Shown here in pieces: positions 10,592 through 20,641 of a stretch of 64,000 bases of DNA. The notes beneath the pieces were generated by a model. That model did no database searches. It saw only the letters and a program-made list of their open reading frames with translations, and had not been told where the DNA came from. Made by a program: the position numbers and the translations under genes. Every line of letters begins with the position of its first letter. The first letter of the stretch is position 1. The DNA comes from Proteus alimentorum (GTDB taxonomy: Bacteria; Pseudomonadota; Gammaproteobacteria; Enterobacterales; Enterobacteriaceae): the NCBI RefSeq assembly GCF_002607735.1, contig NZ_NBVR01000024.1, positions 62,001 through 126,000 on the forward strand. The letters run 5' to 3'.

Positions 10592-11401
10592 TTATGATTG
10601 ATAAGTTAGTAAATCAATCAGATTCTCTTCACCAAACAAATGAAGAGCACCTACAGTTACCACATAACGGCCAGCGGGTAATTTTGATAATAGGCTAGCC
10701 CATTTTTGGTTACGGCTTTCCATTAAAATATCAAATACGGCTTTGCTAAAGGTATTTGGTAAAGGAGGCTGTTTTTCTCGACTATTATAATTTAACCACC
10801 AATTGATCATGATTTGCAATGTACGTGCATTATCGTGCCAATTCTTCAGTGTATCTTCGAGCAATTGTTGACCATCGTGAGGAAAGTTCAATAATAATGC
10901 GACCTGATCCCCAATACCTTCAAGCTCTATAATGTTTCTTTTGTACTCATTAGCATATTGAATGACTTGATAATCAATGCCGTATTGAGGTTGTAAGCCA
11001 AGTTGCATCGCCTGGGTAGATTGTAAAATCAAGGCAATTTGCCAAAGAGGTTTATTCTCAAGTTGATAAAGTGGGAGTGAGAGAGCTTCACAATGATGGG
11101 TAATTTGAGAAAAAAGAGCGCTATTTAAACGTGTTTCTAGTGACGCTCTAAAAAGAGAGGCTTGATCAAAAGGCTGAACATCTGTTGAGATATCCGCTTC
11201 AACTATGATCGCATCTGCATTTTTTATTTCGTTGATAAGCACATTGGAAAGTGGAGACATTGTGGGAACGCCCATATGTATACTGCCCACGAGGTGTAAA
11301 GAAATCTTATTAGGTAGCATAATATCAATAGCAGGGTAAGGGTAATGTGTGGTCTGATTTATCTTGATCCACTTTTTAAGTTTCTGAAAAATACCCATCA
11401 T
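10592..11401 (-). CDS. ybaP: YbaP, TraB/GumN-family protein
   Basis: TraB-like putative metalloprotease or hydrolase of unknown substrate. It has 269 residues (E. coli 264). The two family GxxH motifs are present: GSIHMG at about residue 37 and GALHLFGE near residue 253. No clear signal peptide is visible, only a basic, weakly amphipathic N-terminus. AAGGAG lies 8 bases before the ATG at 11401. It lies upstream of ybaK on the same strand. In E. coli chiX lies next to it; here an autotransporter gene has been inserted between them. Confidence 0.92.
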   Translation of the reverse strand: MMGIFQKLKKWIKINQTTHYPYPAIDIMLPNKISLHLVGSIHMGVPTMSPLSNVLINEIKNADAIIVEADISTDVQPFDQASLFRASLETRLNSALFSQITHHCEALSLPLYQLENKPLWQIALILQSTQAMQLGLQPQYGIDYQVIQYANEYKRNIIELEGIGDQVALLLNFPHDGQQLLEDTLKNWHDNARTLQIMINWWLNYNSREKQPPLPNTFSKAVFDILMESRNQKWASLLSKLPAGRYVVTVGALHLFGEENLIDLLTYQS

Positions 11402-11467
11402 TTGATATGCTCCTTGAAGTGTCGATCACTAAGTCCCAGCATAACGGATTTTTAATTGAATGAAACA

Positions 11468-11497
11468 GTGAAAACTAAGTATTTACTTAGCTTTCAC
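11468..11497. terminator. Possible terminator downstream of the trimeric autotransporter
   Basis: 13-bp arms (gtgaaaactaagt/acttagctttcac, one mismatch) surround a 4-base loop. The T-rich flank is on the plus-strand side, so its power to stop minus-strand transcripts is uncertain. Confidence 0.45.
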
Positions 11498-11522
11498 TTT
11501 GTTTACTTTTTTGAGTAAAGTA

Positions 11523-12953
11523 TTACCAACTGATCCCAACACCACCGGCTGAAACAAAATTATTTGAATCATTCCACGCCGTAGAAGCTCTGACTTTTAC
11601 ATTTTCATTAATACGATATTGCATCCCCCAAGCAAGAGCCGTTGCATTGCGATAATTACCAATACCGATAGCTGTGCTAAATGTTGCTGAGTCAGTAAAA
11701 GGCAAATTACTCATTGCTGCAACAGAGGCAATACCTTGATTAGCGCGCTTTTCAACTTTAGAGAAACGAGTATTAGTTTCATGTTTAAAATGTTGAAATT
11801 GACTATCAAGTTTGTTTATATTTTCTTGAGCAATTGAGTTTTCTATATACAACTTACCAAAATGATCTTTAATGTTTTTTTCACCAAATTCTTTTATATT
11901 TAAATATTCTAGATATTCATTTTCCAAATGATTAATATGATCTTTGTTTTTTGTTATGTTTTCTATGTTGTTTCTAATTTTTTCATTATTTTCAGTAATG
12001 TTTGTTTGGTTTTTTTCTATCTTATCACTATTGGAATTTATTGATTGTTTATTTTCTGCTATCGCTAAATCTTGAATAACATTTTCGCCTAATGCTTGAT
12101 CTGCTTTTAATGTGTTATTAGCAATGTTTGATTTGTTGATGGAAATAGATAATTCATTTTCTGTAATATTATGTGTATTATTTTTTATGTTTTTTTTACC
12201 TGCTTCTAAGGTATCAATTATTTCATCTATTTTTATTTCGACATTATTATTTATGATGGAGTTATCTAGAGTAATTAAGTTAGCATTGGCAATTTCATTT
12301 TTTAAGTGTTTTTCATATATAATCATGTCTTTGGGTTGTAAATGAATTTCACTTAATTCTTCATTGGATAATTTTGCTTCAGATAAAGGTGTGTCATTAT
12401 TTTTTATTTTAATATATAAGTTATTTGTATTGTTATTGTTGATGGCTTCTATAGTCTCATTATTTAATGCTAGTTGATTGTTCTTAGATGTGTTTGACAG
12501 GTATTTTATAATGGATTTTTTTATTGCGTTATCTTGACTATCTATTATGTGTGAATAAAAATTAGAGGATCCTACATTATAACCAGGGTGTGTTAATTTT
12601 AAGTGTTCATCTATGCGGTTTGTTATTTCTTCAGTTAAGTGGAGTGTCAGGTTATTATTTTTGTCAATATCAAATGAAATATATCTATTGGAAATAACTT
12701 TACGAATGATATTTTCTTTTTTATTATCAATCTCCTTTTTAATAATTTTAATGAAAGCATCATTTTCTTTATTATTATGTATTTTTTGTGGGATGGTTAT
12801 TGCATTGTCAGATTTTATAACGCTAGATTGCGATTTGTTGGTTTCAGTTATATCTGTGGAAGAGTGTGTAATATAATTGCCAGCAATTGCCCCTTGAGAG
12901 TATATTGATGAAAGTAATAAAATGGTGATTGTTTTTATTTTGATATCCTTCAT
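11523..12953 (-). CDS. YadA-type trimeric autotransporter adhesin
   Basis: Type Vc secreted surface adhesin: three chains assemble a common outer-membrane barrel and export a fibrous stalk. The 476 residues begin with a signal peptide (KTITILLLSSIYSQGAIAG). A long Asn/Lys/Ile-rich region follows that is clearly helical and coiled-coil (repeated ENKQSINSNSDKIEKN and NKDHINHLENE style heptads). The last 70 residues are the YadA anchor, with AAMSNLPF, STAIGIGNYRN, ALAWGMQYRIN, RASTAWND and a terminal aromatic W. GGAGC precedes the ATG. It is much more AT-rich than its neighbours and absent from this place in E. coli, so probably acquired. P. mirabilis has described trimeric adhesins (AipA, TaaP); I cannot say whether this is one of them. 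Confidence 0.9.
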   Translation of the reverse strand: MKDIKIKTITILLLSSIYSQGAIAGNYITHSSTDITETNKSQSSVIKSDNAITIPQKIHNNKENDAFIKIIKKEIDNKKENIIRKVISNRYISFDIDKNNNLTLHLTEEITNRIDEHLKLTHPGYNVGSSNFYSHIIDSQDNAIKKSIIKYLSNTSKNNQLALNNETIEAINNNNTNNLYIKIKNNDTPLSEAKLSNEELSEIHLQPKDMIIYEKHLKNEIANANLITLDNSIINNNVEIKIDEIIDTLEAGKKNIKNNTHNITENELSISINKSNIANNTLKADQALGENVIQDLAIAENKQSINSNSDKIEKNQTNITENNEKIRNNIENITKNKDHINHLENEYLEYLNIKEFGEKNIKDHFGKLYIENSIAQENINKLDSQFQHFKHETNTRFSKVEKRANQGIASVAAMSNLPFTDSATFSTAIGIGNYRNATALAWGMQYRINENVKVRASTAWNDSNNFVSAGGVGISW

Positions 12954-13151
12954 TTAAAGCTCCTTTATGTAATGAATTTAATTCCATTTTGATTTTGAAA
13001 TATATTTTTTATTTTGTTTTTTTTCAATCTTTTTTTATTTTAAGTGAGTTTAAATAGAATAAATTTATGATATATTCTTATTTGAAAAAATAACTTATAA
13101 GATAGCAAATAAATCTTAATGAAATATTTATAATATATTGCTATTCTAGCG

Positions 13152-13231
13152 CTAAGAGAGCGGAGTTATGACTCTCTTGTATAATGAGAAATTCCTCTTT
13201 GACTGGCCGATAGAGATATCGGCTTTTTTTT
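13152..13231 (+). ncRNA. chiX: ChiX (MicM/SroB) small regulatory RNA
   Basis: ChiX is an Hfq-bound sRNA that silences chitoporin (chiP) and other mRNAs by base pairing. Its single-stranded seed is visible at about 13183-13204 (aatgagaaattcctctttgac), nearly identical to the E. coli seed. It is followed by a terminator stem gccgata-gaga-tatcggc (13206-13223) and eight T. A 5' hairpin (aagagag/ctctctt) precedes the seed, as in E. coli, though its sequence differs. A TATTCT -10 box at 13142-13147 suggests a start near 13152. E. coli chiX also lies between ybaP and copA, which supports the call. Confidence 0.88.
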
Positions 13232-13282
13232 AACCTTTTGAATATGTTCATAATCATGAATGAGCATTAACAGTTAGATAAT

Positions 13283-13318
13283 AAAAAACCTCTTTTCGCC
13301 TAAGAAAAAAGAGGTTTG
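13283..13318 (-). terminator. Rho-independent terminator of copA
   Basis: The stem aaacctctttt/aaaagaggttt is followed on the minus strand by TTTTTTAT. It lies 25 bp past the copA stop. Confidence 0.85.
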
Positions 13319-13342
13319 TACATTGTTATCGGTTATTTGGTA

Positions 13343-16285
13343 TTATTGCTTAGGTTTGAAACGCAATAAACGGTTTGCGTTGCTCACGACCGTGATTGAA
13401 GACAATGCCATTGCTGCACCTGCGACGACAGGGTTTAGCAATGTGCCCGTGAAGGGATAAAGAATACCCGCTGCAATAGGAATACCTAAACTATTGTAAA
13501 CAAAGGCACCAAATAGGTTTTGTTTCATATTACGTAGCGTACCTTTTGAGATCTCAACCGCATCGGCAACACCATGCAAACTATGGCGCATTAACGTAAT
13601 AGACGCAGTTTCAATAGCAATATCGCTGCCACCACCCATTGCAATCCCCACATCCGCTTTGGCTAATGCAGGTGCATCATTGATACCATCACCAATCATT
13701 GCTACACGACGGCCTTGTGCTTGAAGTTCTGCAATGGCTTGTGCTTTACCTTCAGGCATGACTCCGGCAATGACTTGATCAATGCCAGCTTCTTTTGCAA
13801 TCGCATTAGCGGTAATCGGATTATCACCTGTTAACATCACCAAAAGATAGCCTTGATTGTGTAGGCGTTGTAAGGCGCTTACAGTATCTTCTCTCAAAGG
13901 ATCACGAATAGAAAGAAGAGCACTCATCTTACCATCTTGAGCTAATAAAACAGGTGTTACCCCTTTTGCTGCTTGAGAATCAATCAGTGACGTTATTTCA
14001 CTAATATCAATACCCGACTCCTGCATCAATTTAGGATTGCCTAAAAGTACGTTTTTACCGTTAATTTCACCACTTAGCCCCATTCCTGCTAGTGTACGAA
14101 ATTGGCTTATTTCCGGTAAATTAATGCCTTCAGCACGTGTTAAAATAGCTTTAGCTAATGGGTGATTAGAGCCGTTTTCCAAAGATGCAGCCAATGCAAT
14201 TGCTTGATTTTCATCTACTTGATTGAAAGTATGAATTTCAGTGACCTGAGGCAGACCTTCTGTCAGTGTTCCCGTTTTATCAAAGACTAAAGTATCTAGC
14301 TTACTTGCTTGCTGTAGTGCATCTGCATCACGGACTAACACGCCATATTCAGCCGCACGACCTACACCTGAAATAATCGACATAGGAGTAGCCAAACCTA
14401 AAGCACAAGGGCAAGCAATGATAAGAACGGTTGTGATAATCACCAGTGCATAGGTAATTTGTGGAGACGGACCAAAGAAATACCAAATAGCACCAGCAAT
14501 AAGCGCGATAGCAACGACAACAGGTACAAACACACCAGAAATTTTATCCGCTAACTGACCTATTTCAGGTTTACTACTCTGCGCTTGGCGAACTAATTTA
14601 ATAATACGAGCAAGTGTTGTTTTACTTCCCACGGCTGCCGCTTTAAATAGAACGGAGCCATCTTGAACCGTTGTTCCAGCATGAATAGTGTCACCCACTG
14701 TTTTTTGTTGTGGAATTGGCTCGCCTGTCAGCATGGCCTCATCCATCCACACTTCACCTTGGATTATTTCACCATCAACGGGCACTTTATCACCTGTTGC
14801 TAAACGTAGAGTCATTCCTTGTTTAACATCAGCTAATGGCATTTCAACTTCACCGTTTTCAGTGATGACTCTTGCTGTTGGTGGCGTTAAATCTAATAGC
14901 CGTTCCAGTGCTTTGGATGAACGTTGACGCGCTCTTTGCTCAAGCATATGACCCAGATTGATTAAACCGATAATCATCGCACTGGCTTCATAATAGAGAT
15001 GTCGTGCTTGAGTTGGGAACACTTCTGGCCATAAGTTCACAGTTATGGAATAGAGCCACGCGGTTCCTGTTCCTAATGCAACGAGGGTATCCATTGTTGC
15101 ACTGCGGTTTTTTAAACTCTGCCATGCACTACGATAGAAATGACCACCCGCAACAATCATCACAAACAGCGTTGCAATACCAATGCCTAACCAGATACTG
15201 TGGTTGGCCTCTGTAAGCATCATATTGTCGCCGATCATTCCCCAAATCATGACAGGGATACCAACAACTAAGGCCAATGCCGCTTGCCAGCGAAAACGTT
15301 TCATATTGGCAACAGCAACTTCTTGCTGACGTTCTCTGCGTTTTACATCATCTTGAATAATTTCAGCGCCATAACCCGCTTTTTCTATGGCAGTCACAAG
15401 TGCATCCTGATCGATTTCACCGGTCACTAATGCGCTACGTTCAGCAAGATTTACACGCACATTTTCAACGCCATCAACGGATTGTAATGCTTTGTGAACC
15501 TTGTTTACGCAACTGGCACAGGTCATGCCATCAATTAAAAGCTGAACACTGCTGTCATCGTCAGTATCGATTTCAGCACTATTATCAATATCAGTATTCT
15601 CAACTGGAATATCACAAACAGCCGCTGACGATGCTTCCAGTTGTGCATGCGTTTGCGCCAGCGGCTCAGTTTTTGGGGAATCAGTACCTGCTAGTTGTGC
15701 TTCAAAACCCGCTTCTGTAATGGCGCTAATTAAGGTTTCAGCAGTTGCAGAACCAGTCACTTTTGCGTGTGTTAATTCAACTTCAGCTGTTTCAACACCT
15801 GCAGTATTTTCTAGTGCTTTTTTAACGGAACCGACACAGTGACCGCAATTTAAGCCAGATAACGTTAAGTGAATTGTGTTGTCAGTGGGTGCTAAGCTTG
15901 CTTGAAAGCCTTCAGCCGTGATCGCGGCAATTAACGTATCTGCAGTAGCATCACCAAAAATTTCAGCTGACTCTTTTGTCACATTAACGGCTGCAACACC
16001 TTCAACAGCTAATAAGGCTTTTTCAGTTTTACCAACACACTTCATGCAGTTAAGCCCACTTAGGCTTAATTTTACATCGGGTTGTGTTGCAACACTTGCT
16101 TCATAGCCTGCATCTTCAATTGTTTTGATCAAGCTTCCGGCAGTTGCATCACTGTCAATTTTAGCGTATTGAATAGTCACAATTGCCTGCTCTATGTCAT
16201 GGCGAGCATCAAGTGCTTTTTTTACACTGTTAACACAGTGGGAGCATGAAAGTCCTTTCAATGCGAGTATTATCGTTTTTGCCAT
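13343..16285 (-). CDS. copA: CopA, Cu(I)-exporting P1B-type ATPase with four HMA domains
   Basis: Pumps Cu(I) from cytosol to periplasm using ATP. The frame is open to 16408, but the ATG at 16285 has GGAG 9 bases upstream and begins [13 protein letters not shown], giving 980 residues. Four N-terminal heavy-metal domains are seen, with metal motifs CSHC (about 14), CMKC (about 80), CGHC (about 147) and CASC (about 257). E. coli CopA has only two in 834 residues. The pump part has [10 protein letters not shown] (membrane Cu site), DKTGTLTEG (phosphorylated Asp), and [10 protein letters not shown] (hinge), plus an HP motif in [10 protein letters not shown] CueR-type promoter lies upstream and cueR is divergent. 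Confidence 0.96.
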   Translation of the reverse strand: MAKTIILALKGLSCSHCVNSVKKALDARHDIEQAIVTIQYAKIDSDATAGSLIKTIEDAGYEASVATQPDVKLSLSGLNCMKCVGKTEKALLAVEGVAAVNVTKESAEIFGDATADTLIAAITAEGFQASLAPTDNTIHLTLSGLNCGHCVGSVKKALENTAGVETAEVELTHAKVTGSATAETLISAITEAGFEAQLAGTDSPKTEPLAQTHAQLEASSAAVCDIPVENTDIDNSAEIDTDDDSSVQLLIDGMTCASCVNKVHKALQSVDGVENVRVNLAERSALVTGEIDQDALVTAIEKAGYGAEIIQDDVKRRERQQEVAVANMKRFRWQAALALVVGIPVMIWGMIGDNMMLTEANHSIWLGIGIATLFVMIVAGGHFYRSAWQSLKNRSATMDTLVALGTGTAWLYSITVNLWPEVFPTQARHLYYEASAMIIGLINLGHMLEQRARQRSSKALERLLDLTPPTARVITENGEVEMPLADVKQGMTLRLATGDKVPVDGEIIQGEVWMDEAMLTGEPIPQQKTVGDTIHAGTTVQDGSVLFKAAAVGSKTTLARIIKLVRQAQSSKPEIGQLADKISGVFVPVVVAIALIAGAIWYFFGPSPQITYALVIITTVLIIACPCALGLATPMSIISGVGRAAEYGVLVRDADALQQASKLDTLVFDKTGTLTEGLPQVTEIHTFNQVDENQAIALAASLENGSNHPLAKAILTRAEGINLPEISQFRTLAGMGLSGEINGKNVLLGNPKLMQESGIDISEITSLIDSQAAKGVTPVLLAQDGKMSALLSIRDPLREDTVSALQRLHNQGYLLVMLTGDNPITANAIAKEAGIDQVIAGVMPEGKAQAIAELQAQGRRVAMIGDGINDAPALAKADVGIAMGGGSDIAIETASITLMRHSLHGVADAVEISKGTLRNMKQNLFGAFVYNSLGIPIAAGILYPFTGTLLNPVVAGAAMALSSITVVSNANRLLRFKPKQ

Positions 16286-16377
16286 GTTAATTATCTCCAT
16301 CATAAAAGCGTTACCTCTATTATTGCGCAATATTCGGTAACTTGCTTTCTTTAAAGGTTTTTTCTTATCAGAGATAA

Positions 16378-16408
16378 AGGCTAAACCTTTCCGCAAGGGG
16401 AAGGTCAA
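16378..16408 (-). promoter_or_regulatory. CueR-controlled copA promoter
   Basis: On the minus strand this reads as a -35 box TTGACC (16403-16408), a dyad ACCTTCCC...GGAAAGGT (16385-16405) inside an overlong 19-bp spacer, and a -10 box TAGCCT (16378-16383). The long spacer with the dyad between the boxes is the MerR-family design, and the sequence is very close to the E. coli copA promoter. CueR bound to Cu(I) would twist it into an active form. Confidence 0.93.
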
Positions 16409-16417
16409 GGGGGAATT

Positions 16418-16828
16418 TTGAATATTAGTGAAATCGCAAGTAAAACAGGATTAACGGCTAAAGCTATTCGGTTTTATGAAGAAAAAGACTTGATAACACC
16501 ACCGGGAAGAGGTGAAAACGGCTATCGTTATTATCAGGCTCAACATATTGAGGAGTTAACTTTATTACGACAAGCACGAGAGGTGGGATTTAATTTAGAA
16601 GAGTGCAGGGCTTTGTTGATGTTGTTAAGAAATCCTTCTCGTCATAGTGCTGATGTGAAAGAAGCCACCTTAAAAAAAGTGGCTGAAATTGAGAAAACAA
16701 TTAATGAGCTTAATGCCATTCGCCAGCGATTACTTTTATTAGCCAGCGAATGCCCTGGTGATGATGGTGCAGATTGCCCAATCATTAATCATTTGTCAGG
16801 GTGTTGTCATCAGAAACAGTCGGTTTAA
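16418..16828 (+). CDS. cueR: CueR, Cu(I)-sensing MerR-family activator
   Basis: Cytosolic dimeric regulator of copper export genes. The 136 residues start at a TTG (16418) preceded by aaggggg. The N-terminal helix-turn-helix of the MerR type is clear ([26 protein letters not shown], then NGYRYY), followed by the dimerisation helix. The Cu-binding loop has two cysteines in CPGDDGADC (about residues 112-120), as in E. coli CueR, and the end carries CC. It is divergent from copA with the operator between them. Its 3' end overlaps the convergent ybbJ by 44 bp. Confidence 0.95.
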   Translation: MNISEIASKTGLTAKAIRFYEEKDLITPPGRGENGYRYYQAQHIEELTLLRQAREVGFNLEECRALLMLLRNPSRHSADVKEATLKKVAEIEKTINELNAIRQRLLLLASECPGDDGADCPIINHLSGCCHQKQSV

Positions 16829-17270
16829 GCGTAATCACTTGTAAGGTAATACCATCAATTGCAGTTACTATTACCTTATCGCCAGCAAGTAATGGCGTGT
16901 CTGAATAAACACGCCAACTGCCATCAGCTAATTTTACGCGACTAAAGCCATTTTCAGTATCTGATAACAAAACTGCATGAATACCAATCAGTTGATGCGT
17001 TTTCTGATTTAAGTTTTCAGCTTCTTTTGATAGTTTTCTGCGTTTAAGCCAAAGGTGCCAAAGTACAGCACTAATAACCGTTAATATCGCAAATAAAATA
17101 CCTTGAATAGGCCAGTTAATAGGCAATATCCATGTGATCAACGATACACACAGAGCCGCCATTCCTGACCATAAAAGGTATCCTGCCGTTCCTAACATTT
17201 CTGTAATTAACAGCAAGCCACCAAGACAAAGCCAGAAAAGTGCAGGTTGAGCACTAATCCATTCAATCAT
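16785..17270 (-). CDS. ybbJ: YbbJ, NfeD-like membrane protein partner of QmcA
   Basis: Short NfeD-family protein of 161 residues (E. coli 152). Two or three membrane helices occupy about residues 8-70 ([35 protein letters not shown], then [17 protein letters not shown]). A C-terminal OB-fold domain follows ([30 protein letters not shown]). Proteins of this type act with SPFH/band 7 proteins in the membrane. It starts 2 bp after the qmcA stop, so the two are co-transcribed. Its 3' end overlaps cueR. Confidence 0.92.
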   Translation of the reverse strand: MIEWISAQPALFWLCLGGLLLITEMLGTAGYLLWSGMAALCVSLITWILPINWPIQGILFAILTVISAVLWHLWLKRRKLSKEAENLNQKTHQLIGIHAVLLSDTENGFSRVKLADGSWRVYSDTPLLAGDKVIVTAIDGITLQVITLKPTVSDDNTLTND

Positions 17271-17272
17271 AA

Positions 17273-18196
17273 TTAATTGCTCTTGTTGCCAGCGTCACTT
17301 TTTTTGGTATTGAGTAATTCAGAAATACCGCCAATCGCACCCATGAGATTACTTGCCTCTAATGGCATCATAATAACTTTACTGTTATTCGCTGAACCAA
17401 TTTGAGACAGCGCATCAGTATATTTTTGCGCAACAAAGTAGTTAATGGCTTGCATATCACCTTTTGCAATAGCCTCAGATACCATTTGTGTTGCTCTGGC
17501 TTCTGCTTCTGCCGCACGTTCACGGGCTTCTGCTTGTAAGAATGCAGATTGACGCTCACCTTCAGCCTTCAGTATTTGTCCTTGTTTTTCACCTTCAGCT
17601 TTTAAGATAGCGGCTTGACGAATACCTTCAGCTTCAAGAATGTCAGCACGTTTAGTACGTTCAGCTTTCATCTGCGCATTCATTGCAGAAATCAATTCTT
17701 TTGGTGGGCGGACATCACGAATTTCAATACGGGTAATTTTGATACCCCAAGGGTTTGTTGCATCATCAACAATAAGTAAAAGGCGACTGTTGATTTGGTC
17801 GCGTTGAGAAAGGATTTCATCAAGTTCCATTGAGCCTAATACTGTACGGATATTCGTCAATGTTAAGTTAATAATAGCAAGTTCAAGATTATTAACTTCA
17901 TACGCGGCTTTTACAGGGTCGATGACTTGAATAAAGCAGACTGCATCGATGCTGACGTTGGCGTTATCACGAGAAATGACTTCCTGAGAAGGGATATCAA
18001 GCACTTGTTCCATCATATTGATACGGCGACCAATACGATCAACAAATGGTACGAGAATTTGGAGTCCCGGAGACAGAGTACGAGTGTAACGACCAAAACG
18101 TTCGACAGTCCACTGATAACCTTGTGGAACGGTTTTAACACCGCATAAAACTAAAATAATAGCGAATAAGATGATAATACCAATGACTATTTCCAT
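17273..18196 (-). CDS. qmcA: QmcA, SPFH/band 7 membrane protein
   Basis: Inner-membrane stomatin-like protein of 307 residues; in E. coli QmcA is linked to FtsH/HflKC-type quality control. It has an N-terminal membrane segment ([18 protein letters not shown]), a band 7 domain with [22 protein letters not shown] and [16 protein letters not shown], and a long Ala/Glu-rich helix with three repeats of the form [10 protein letters not shown] (about residues 195-225) that drives oligomerisation. It forms an operon with ybbJ. Confidence 0.95.
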   Translation of the reverse strand: MEIVIGIIILFAIILVLCGVKTVPQGYQWTVERFGRYTRTLSPGLQILVPFVDRIGRRINMMEQVLDIPSQEVISRDNANVSIDAVCFIQVIDPVKAAYEVNNLELAIINLTLTNIRTVLGSMELDEILSQRDQINSRLLLIVDDATNPWGIKITRIEIRDVRPPKELISAMNAQMKAERTKRADILEAEGIRQAAILKAEGEKQGQILKAEGERQSAFLQAEARERAAEAEARATQMVSEAIAKGDMQAINYFVAQKYTDALSQIGSANNSKVIMMPLEASNLMGAIGGISELLNTKKSDAGNKSN

Positions 18197-18233
18197 ATGC
18201 CTGTCCTAAGTCTGCTTTAATAAGAAAGTGAAA

Positions 18234-19091
18234 TTAATAAAGTAAAGAATACACCATACGACGATATTTAGACGCTAAATTATCATTAGTGCCTAAGGCG
18301 GATAGAATATCCATCAGGGTTTTCTTAACTTGCCCATCACCTGCATTTAGATCTTTTTTGATAAAACGAAATAGCAACTCTAACGCCTCTTCATTACGAG
18401 CAACTTCATGTAATTTTAGTGCAAGTTGAATGGCAAGATCGGTATTTTCAGGATGTTGATTAAAATCGTTTTGTAATTGTTGAATTTCAGGTGTATCAGC
18501 AGCCTGTTTTTGTAATTCAATTTGCGCTAACAAACTATGATAGTAACTGTCTTGATCTTGTAATGGGATAGTAATTAACAGAGTTTGAGCTTCTTCATTT
18601 TTATTTAAAGAAATTAAAGCGCCCGCTAGCGCAAGCGTAATTTCACTGTTTTTAGGGGCAAGTTGATGAGCTTCTTTAAGCAGAGGTAAAGCTTCCTCCG
18701 TTTTTCCTTCAGAAAGTAATTGTGCTGCTTGTGCCGCTTTTAACGCTTCTGGTTTTGGTAATACATTGGCTAATACTTGGCGAATTGCTTCTTCAGGTTG
18801 AGGGCCTTGGAAACCATCAACTGGGCGACCTTCTTGCAAAATATAAACAGTTGGGATCGCACGTAAACCAAATTGTGAGGCAATCATTTGTTCAACATCA
18901 CAATCCAATTTAGCCAAAATAAATTGATCAGCAAATTCGGCTGCCAATTTATCTAATGTTGCACCAAGCTCTGCACAATGAGGGCTACGTTCTGAATAGA
19001 AATACATCATGACCGGTTTAGTCATGGATTGTTCTATAACTTGTTGAATATTTGATTCATTTACATCAACAATATGTGCAGTTGCTAACAT
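18234..19091 (-). CDS. cnoX: CnoX (YbbN), chaperedoxin
   Basis: Stress holdase that protects proteins from oxidation and aggregation, passes them to GroEL and DnaK, and is activated by hypochlorous acid in E. coli. It has 285 residues (E. coli 284). The N-terminal thioredoxin fold (1-110) carries SPHC in place of the redox CxxC motif, as in E. coli SxxC, so it should not act as a classical thioredoxin. A TPR-like helical part follows (about 115-285, e.g. [20 protein letters not shown]). It is placed between qmcA and ybbO as in E. coli. Confidence 0.95.
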   Translation of the reverse strand: MLATAHIVDVNESNIQQVIEQSMTKPVMMYFYSERSPHCAELGATLDKLAAEFADQFILAKLDCDVEQMIASQFGLRAIPTVYILQEGRPVDGFQGPQPEEAIRQVLANVLPKPEALKAAQAAQLLSEGKTEEALPLLKEAHQLAPKNSEITLALAGALISLNKNEEAQTLLITIPLQDQDSYYHSLLAQIELQKQAADTPEIQQLQNDFNQHPENTDLAIQLALKLHEVARNEEALELLFRFIKKDLNAGDGQVKKTLMDILSALGTNDNLASKYRRMVYSLLY

Positions 19092-19175
19092 TAAATTTTC
19101 CCTTTTTGAGAGTGTTAAATATAGATGCGATTTATAAAGCTATTTCATTAATAAGTAAGGGTGAAACCGCAAAAA

Positions 19176-19961
19176 TCAAGCCTTGTCACTCTGGCGACTA
19201 AGAATAGCATCCATTAAAGCATCAGGTAGAAAACGTTTTAGTATTCTGACAGCGTAAGTTAATAAGGTTACGGGATAACGTATCTTAGGTTTTGGGCTTT
19301 CTAAAGCATGAATAAGCTTTTTCACGACATCTTCAGGCGTTAATGTGAAACGACTCGCAATCCCCGGATTTTTTACAGGTTTATCTTTTTCGGCTTGAGC
19401 GACATTCTCAGTGAAACAAGTTCGAATTGGGCCCGGCTCTATTAAACTCACTTTAACACCTGTATGCGCTATTTCCATTCTTAGTGCATCAGACCACGCT
19501 TCTACTGCATATTTACTGGCAGCATAAGCACCTCGACCGGGTGTTGAGATAATCCCCATTACAGAGCTAGTTTGAATAATTCTGCCTTCACCATGCGGTA
19601 ACATTGCGGGTAGAAGTAATGTAGTAAGCTGATGTAAACCAAAAAAGTTAGTAGAAAACTGTTTTTCCATTTGTTGGCGAGTAATGGCATCTAAGGAACC
19701 ATAAACACCAAACCCACCATTATTAAATAATCCATATAAACGACCGCTTGTTAGGCGAATAACCTCTAGTGCCGCATTTTCAACACTCTTTGGGTCATCA
19801 AGATCAAGATGAATAGGTTCTAATCCCAGAGTTTCCATGTGTTCAAGGTCTTCACCTTTACGGCAAGCAGCAAGGACTCGATAACCTCTTTTCTTTAGTG
19901 CTTTTGCCGCACAAAGCCCTATTCCACTGGAACTTCCTGTAATCAATACCGTTTTTTGCAT
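19176..19961 (-). CDS. ybbO: YbbO, short-chain dehydrogenase/reductase
   Basis: NAD(P)H-dependent SDR of 261 residues. In E. coli YbbO reduces aldehydes. The Rossmann motif TGSSSGIG is at residues 7-14, NNGGFG near 80, the catalytic serine in QTSSVMG (about 135) and the catalytic YxxxK in YAASKYAVE (about 147-155). The first position after TGSS favours NADP(H) only weakly by sequence. It lies between cnoX and tesA on the same strand. Confidence 0.92.
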   Translation of the reverse strand: MQKTVLITGSSSGIGLCAAKALKKRGYRVLAACRKGEDLEHMETLGLEPIHLDLDDPKSVENAALEVIRLTSGRLYGLFNNGGFGVYGSLDAITRQQMEKQFSTNFFGLHQLTTLLLPAMLPHGEGRIIQTSSVMGIISTPGRGAYAASKYAVEAWSDALRMEIAHTGVKVSLIEPGPIRTCFTENVAQAEKDKPVKNPGIASRFTLTPEDVVKKLIHALESPKPKIRYPVTLLTYAVRILKRFLPDALMDAILSRQSDKA

Positions 19962-20011
19962 AATTTTACAATTAATCTCGTTTAATCTACGTCAACTACT
20001 GTCAGAATAGT

Positions 20012-20641
20012 CTAACGTGTTAAGTAAGGGGATAATGTTTCATCCATCCACTGCGCAATAAAAGGCTGAGCATCTTCATTGGGGTGTATGCTGTCATTTT
20101 GCATCCACTCAGGCTTATCCGCGATTTGCTCCATATAAAAAGGAAGCAGAGAAAGCGCATTATCTTCAGCAAGTTTTGGATAGATCGCTGAAAATGATTG
20201 TGTATAACGTTTACCGTAATTAGGTGAAATCATTATTTGCATAAAAAGTGGCGTTGCACCGGCATCTTTTACTTGTGTAATGATGTTTTGTAATGCCTCC
20301 TTTGTTTGTGCAACAGGGTATCCCTGTAAGCCATCATTTGCACCTAATTCAATTAAAACCCAACGAGGTTGATGCTGTTTTAATAAATCAGGAAGCCTAT
20401 TTTGTCCCTGAAAGGCAGTTTCACCACTAATGCTTGCATTAACAACATTAATTTCAGGGTAGGTTGTTTTCCATTTATCAGCAAGGCGTTGTGGCCATGC
20501 AGTTTCAATCGGAAGACGATATCCAGCACTCAAGCTGTCACCAAAGATTAAAAAGGTATCAGCAGCAATTGCCTTAAAGCTAAACATCATCATAACGATA
20601 AGGAAAAATGTATGTCGACGGAAAAGGTTCTTGAAGTTCAT
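20012..20641 (-). CDS. tesA: TesA, periplasmic acyl-CoA thioesterase I / lysophospholipase
   Basis: GDSL/SGNH-family hydrolase acting on acyl-CoA, lysophospholipids and esters in the periplasm. The 209 residues carry a signal peptide (FFLIVMMMFSFKAIAAD). The blocks are: I FGDSLSAGY with the nucleophile Ser, II with G in SISGE, III GANDG, and V DSIHPN with catalytic Asp and His. The N-terminus MNFKNLFRRH matches E. coli, so this start is kept although it overlaps the divergent ybbA by 30 bp; E. coli has the same overlap. Confidence 0.95.
   Translation of the reverse strand: MNFKNLFRRHTFFLIVMMMFSFKAIAADTFLIFGDSLSAGYRLPIETAWPQRLADKWKTTYPEINVVNASISGETAFQGQNRLPDLLKQHQPRWVLIELGANDGLQGYPVAQTKEALQNIITQVKDAGATPLFMQIMISPNYGKRYTQSFSAIYPKLAEDNALSLLPFYMEQIADKPEWMQNDSIHPNEDAQPFIAQWMDETLSPYLTR

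Noticed and set aside
12112-12876. Two plus-strand frames inside the autotransporter gene
   Set aside because: Hydrophobic translations arise from the complement of Asn/Lys/Ile codons in the real gene.
14688-16106. Several plus-strand frames inside copA
   Set aside because: All lie antisense to conserved CopA domains; no ribosome sites or families.
16286-16408. N-terminal 41-residue extension of CopA
   Set aside because: It runs across the CueR promoter, and the ATG at 16285 has a good ribosome site and the conserved start.
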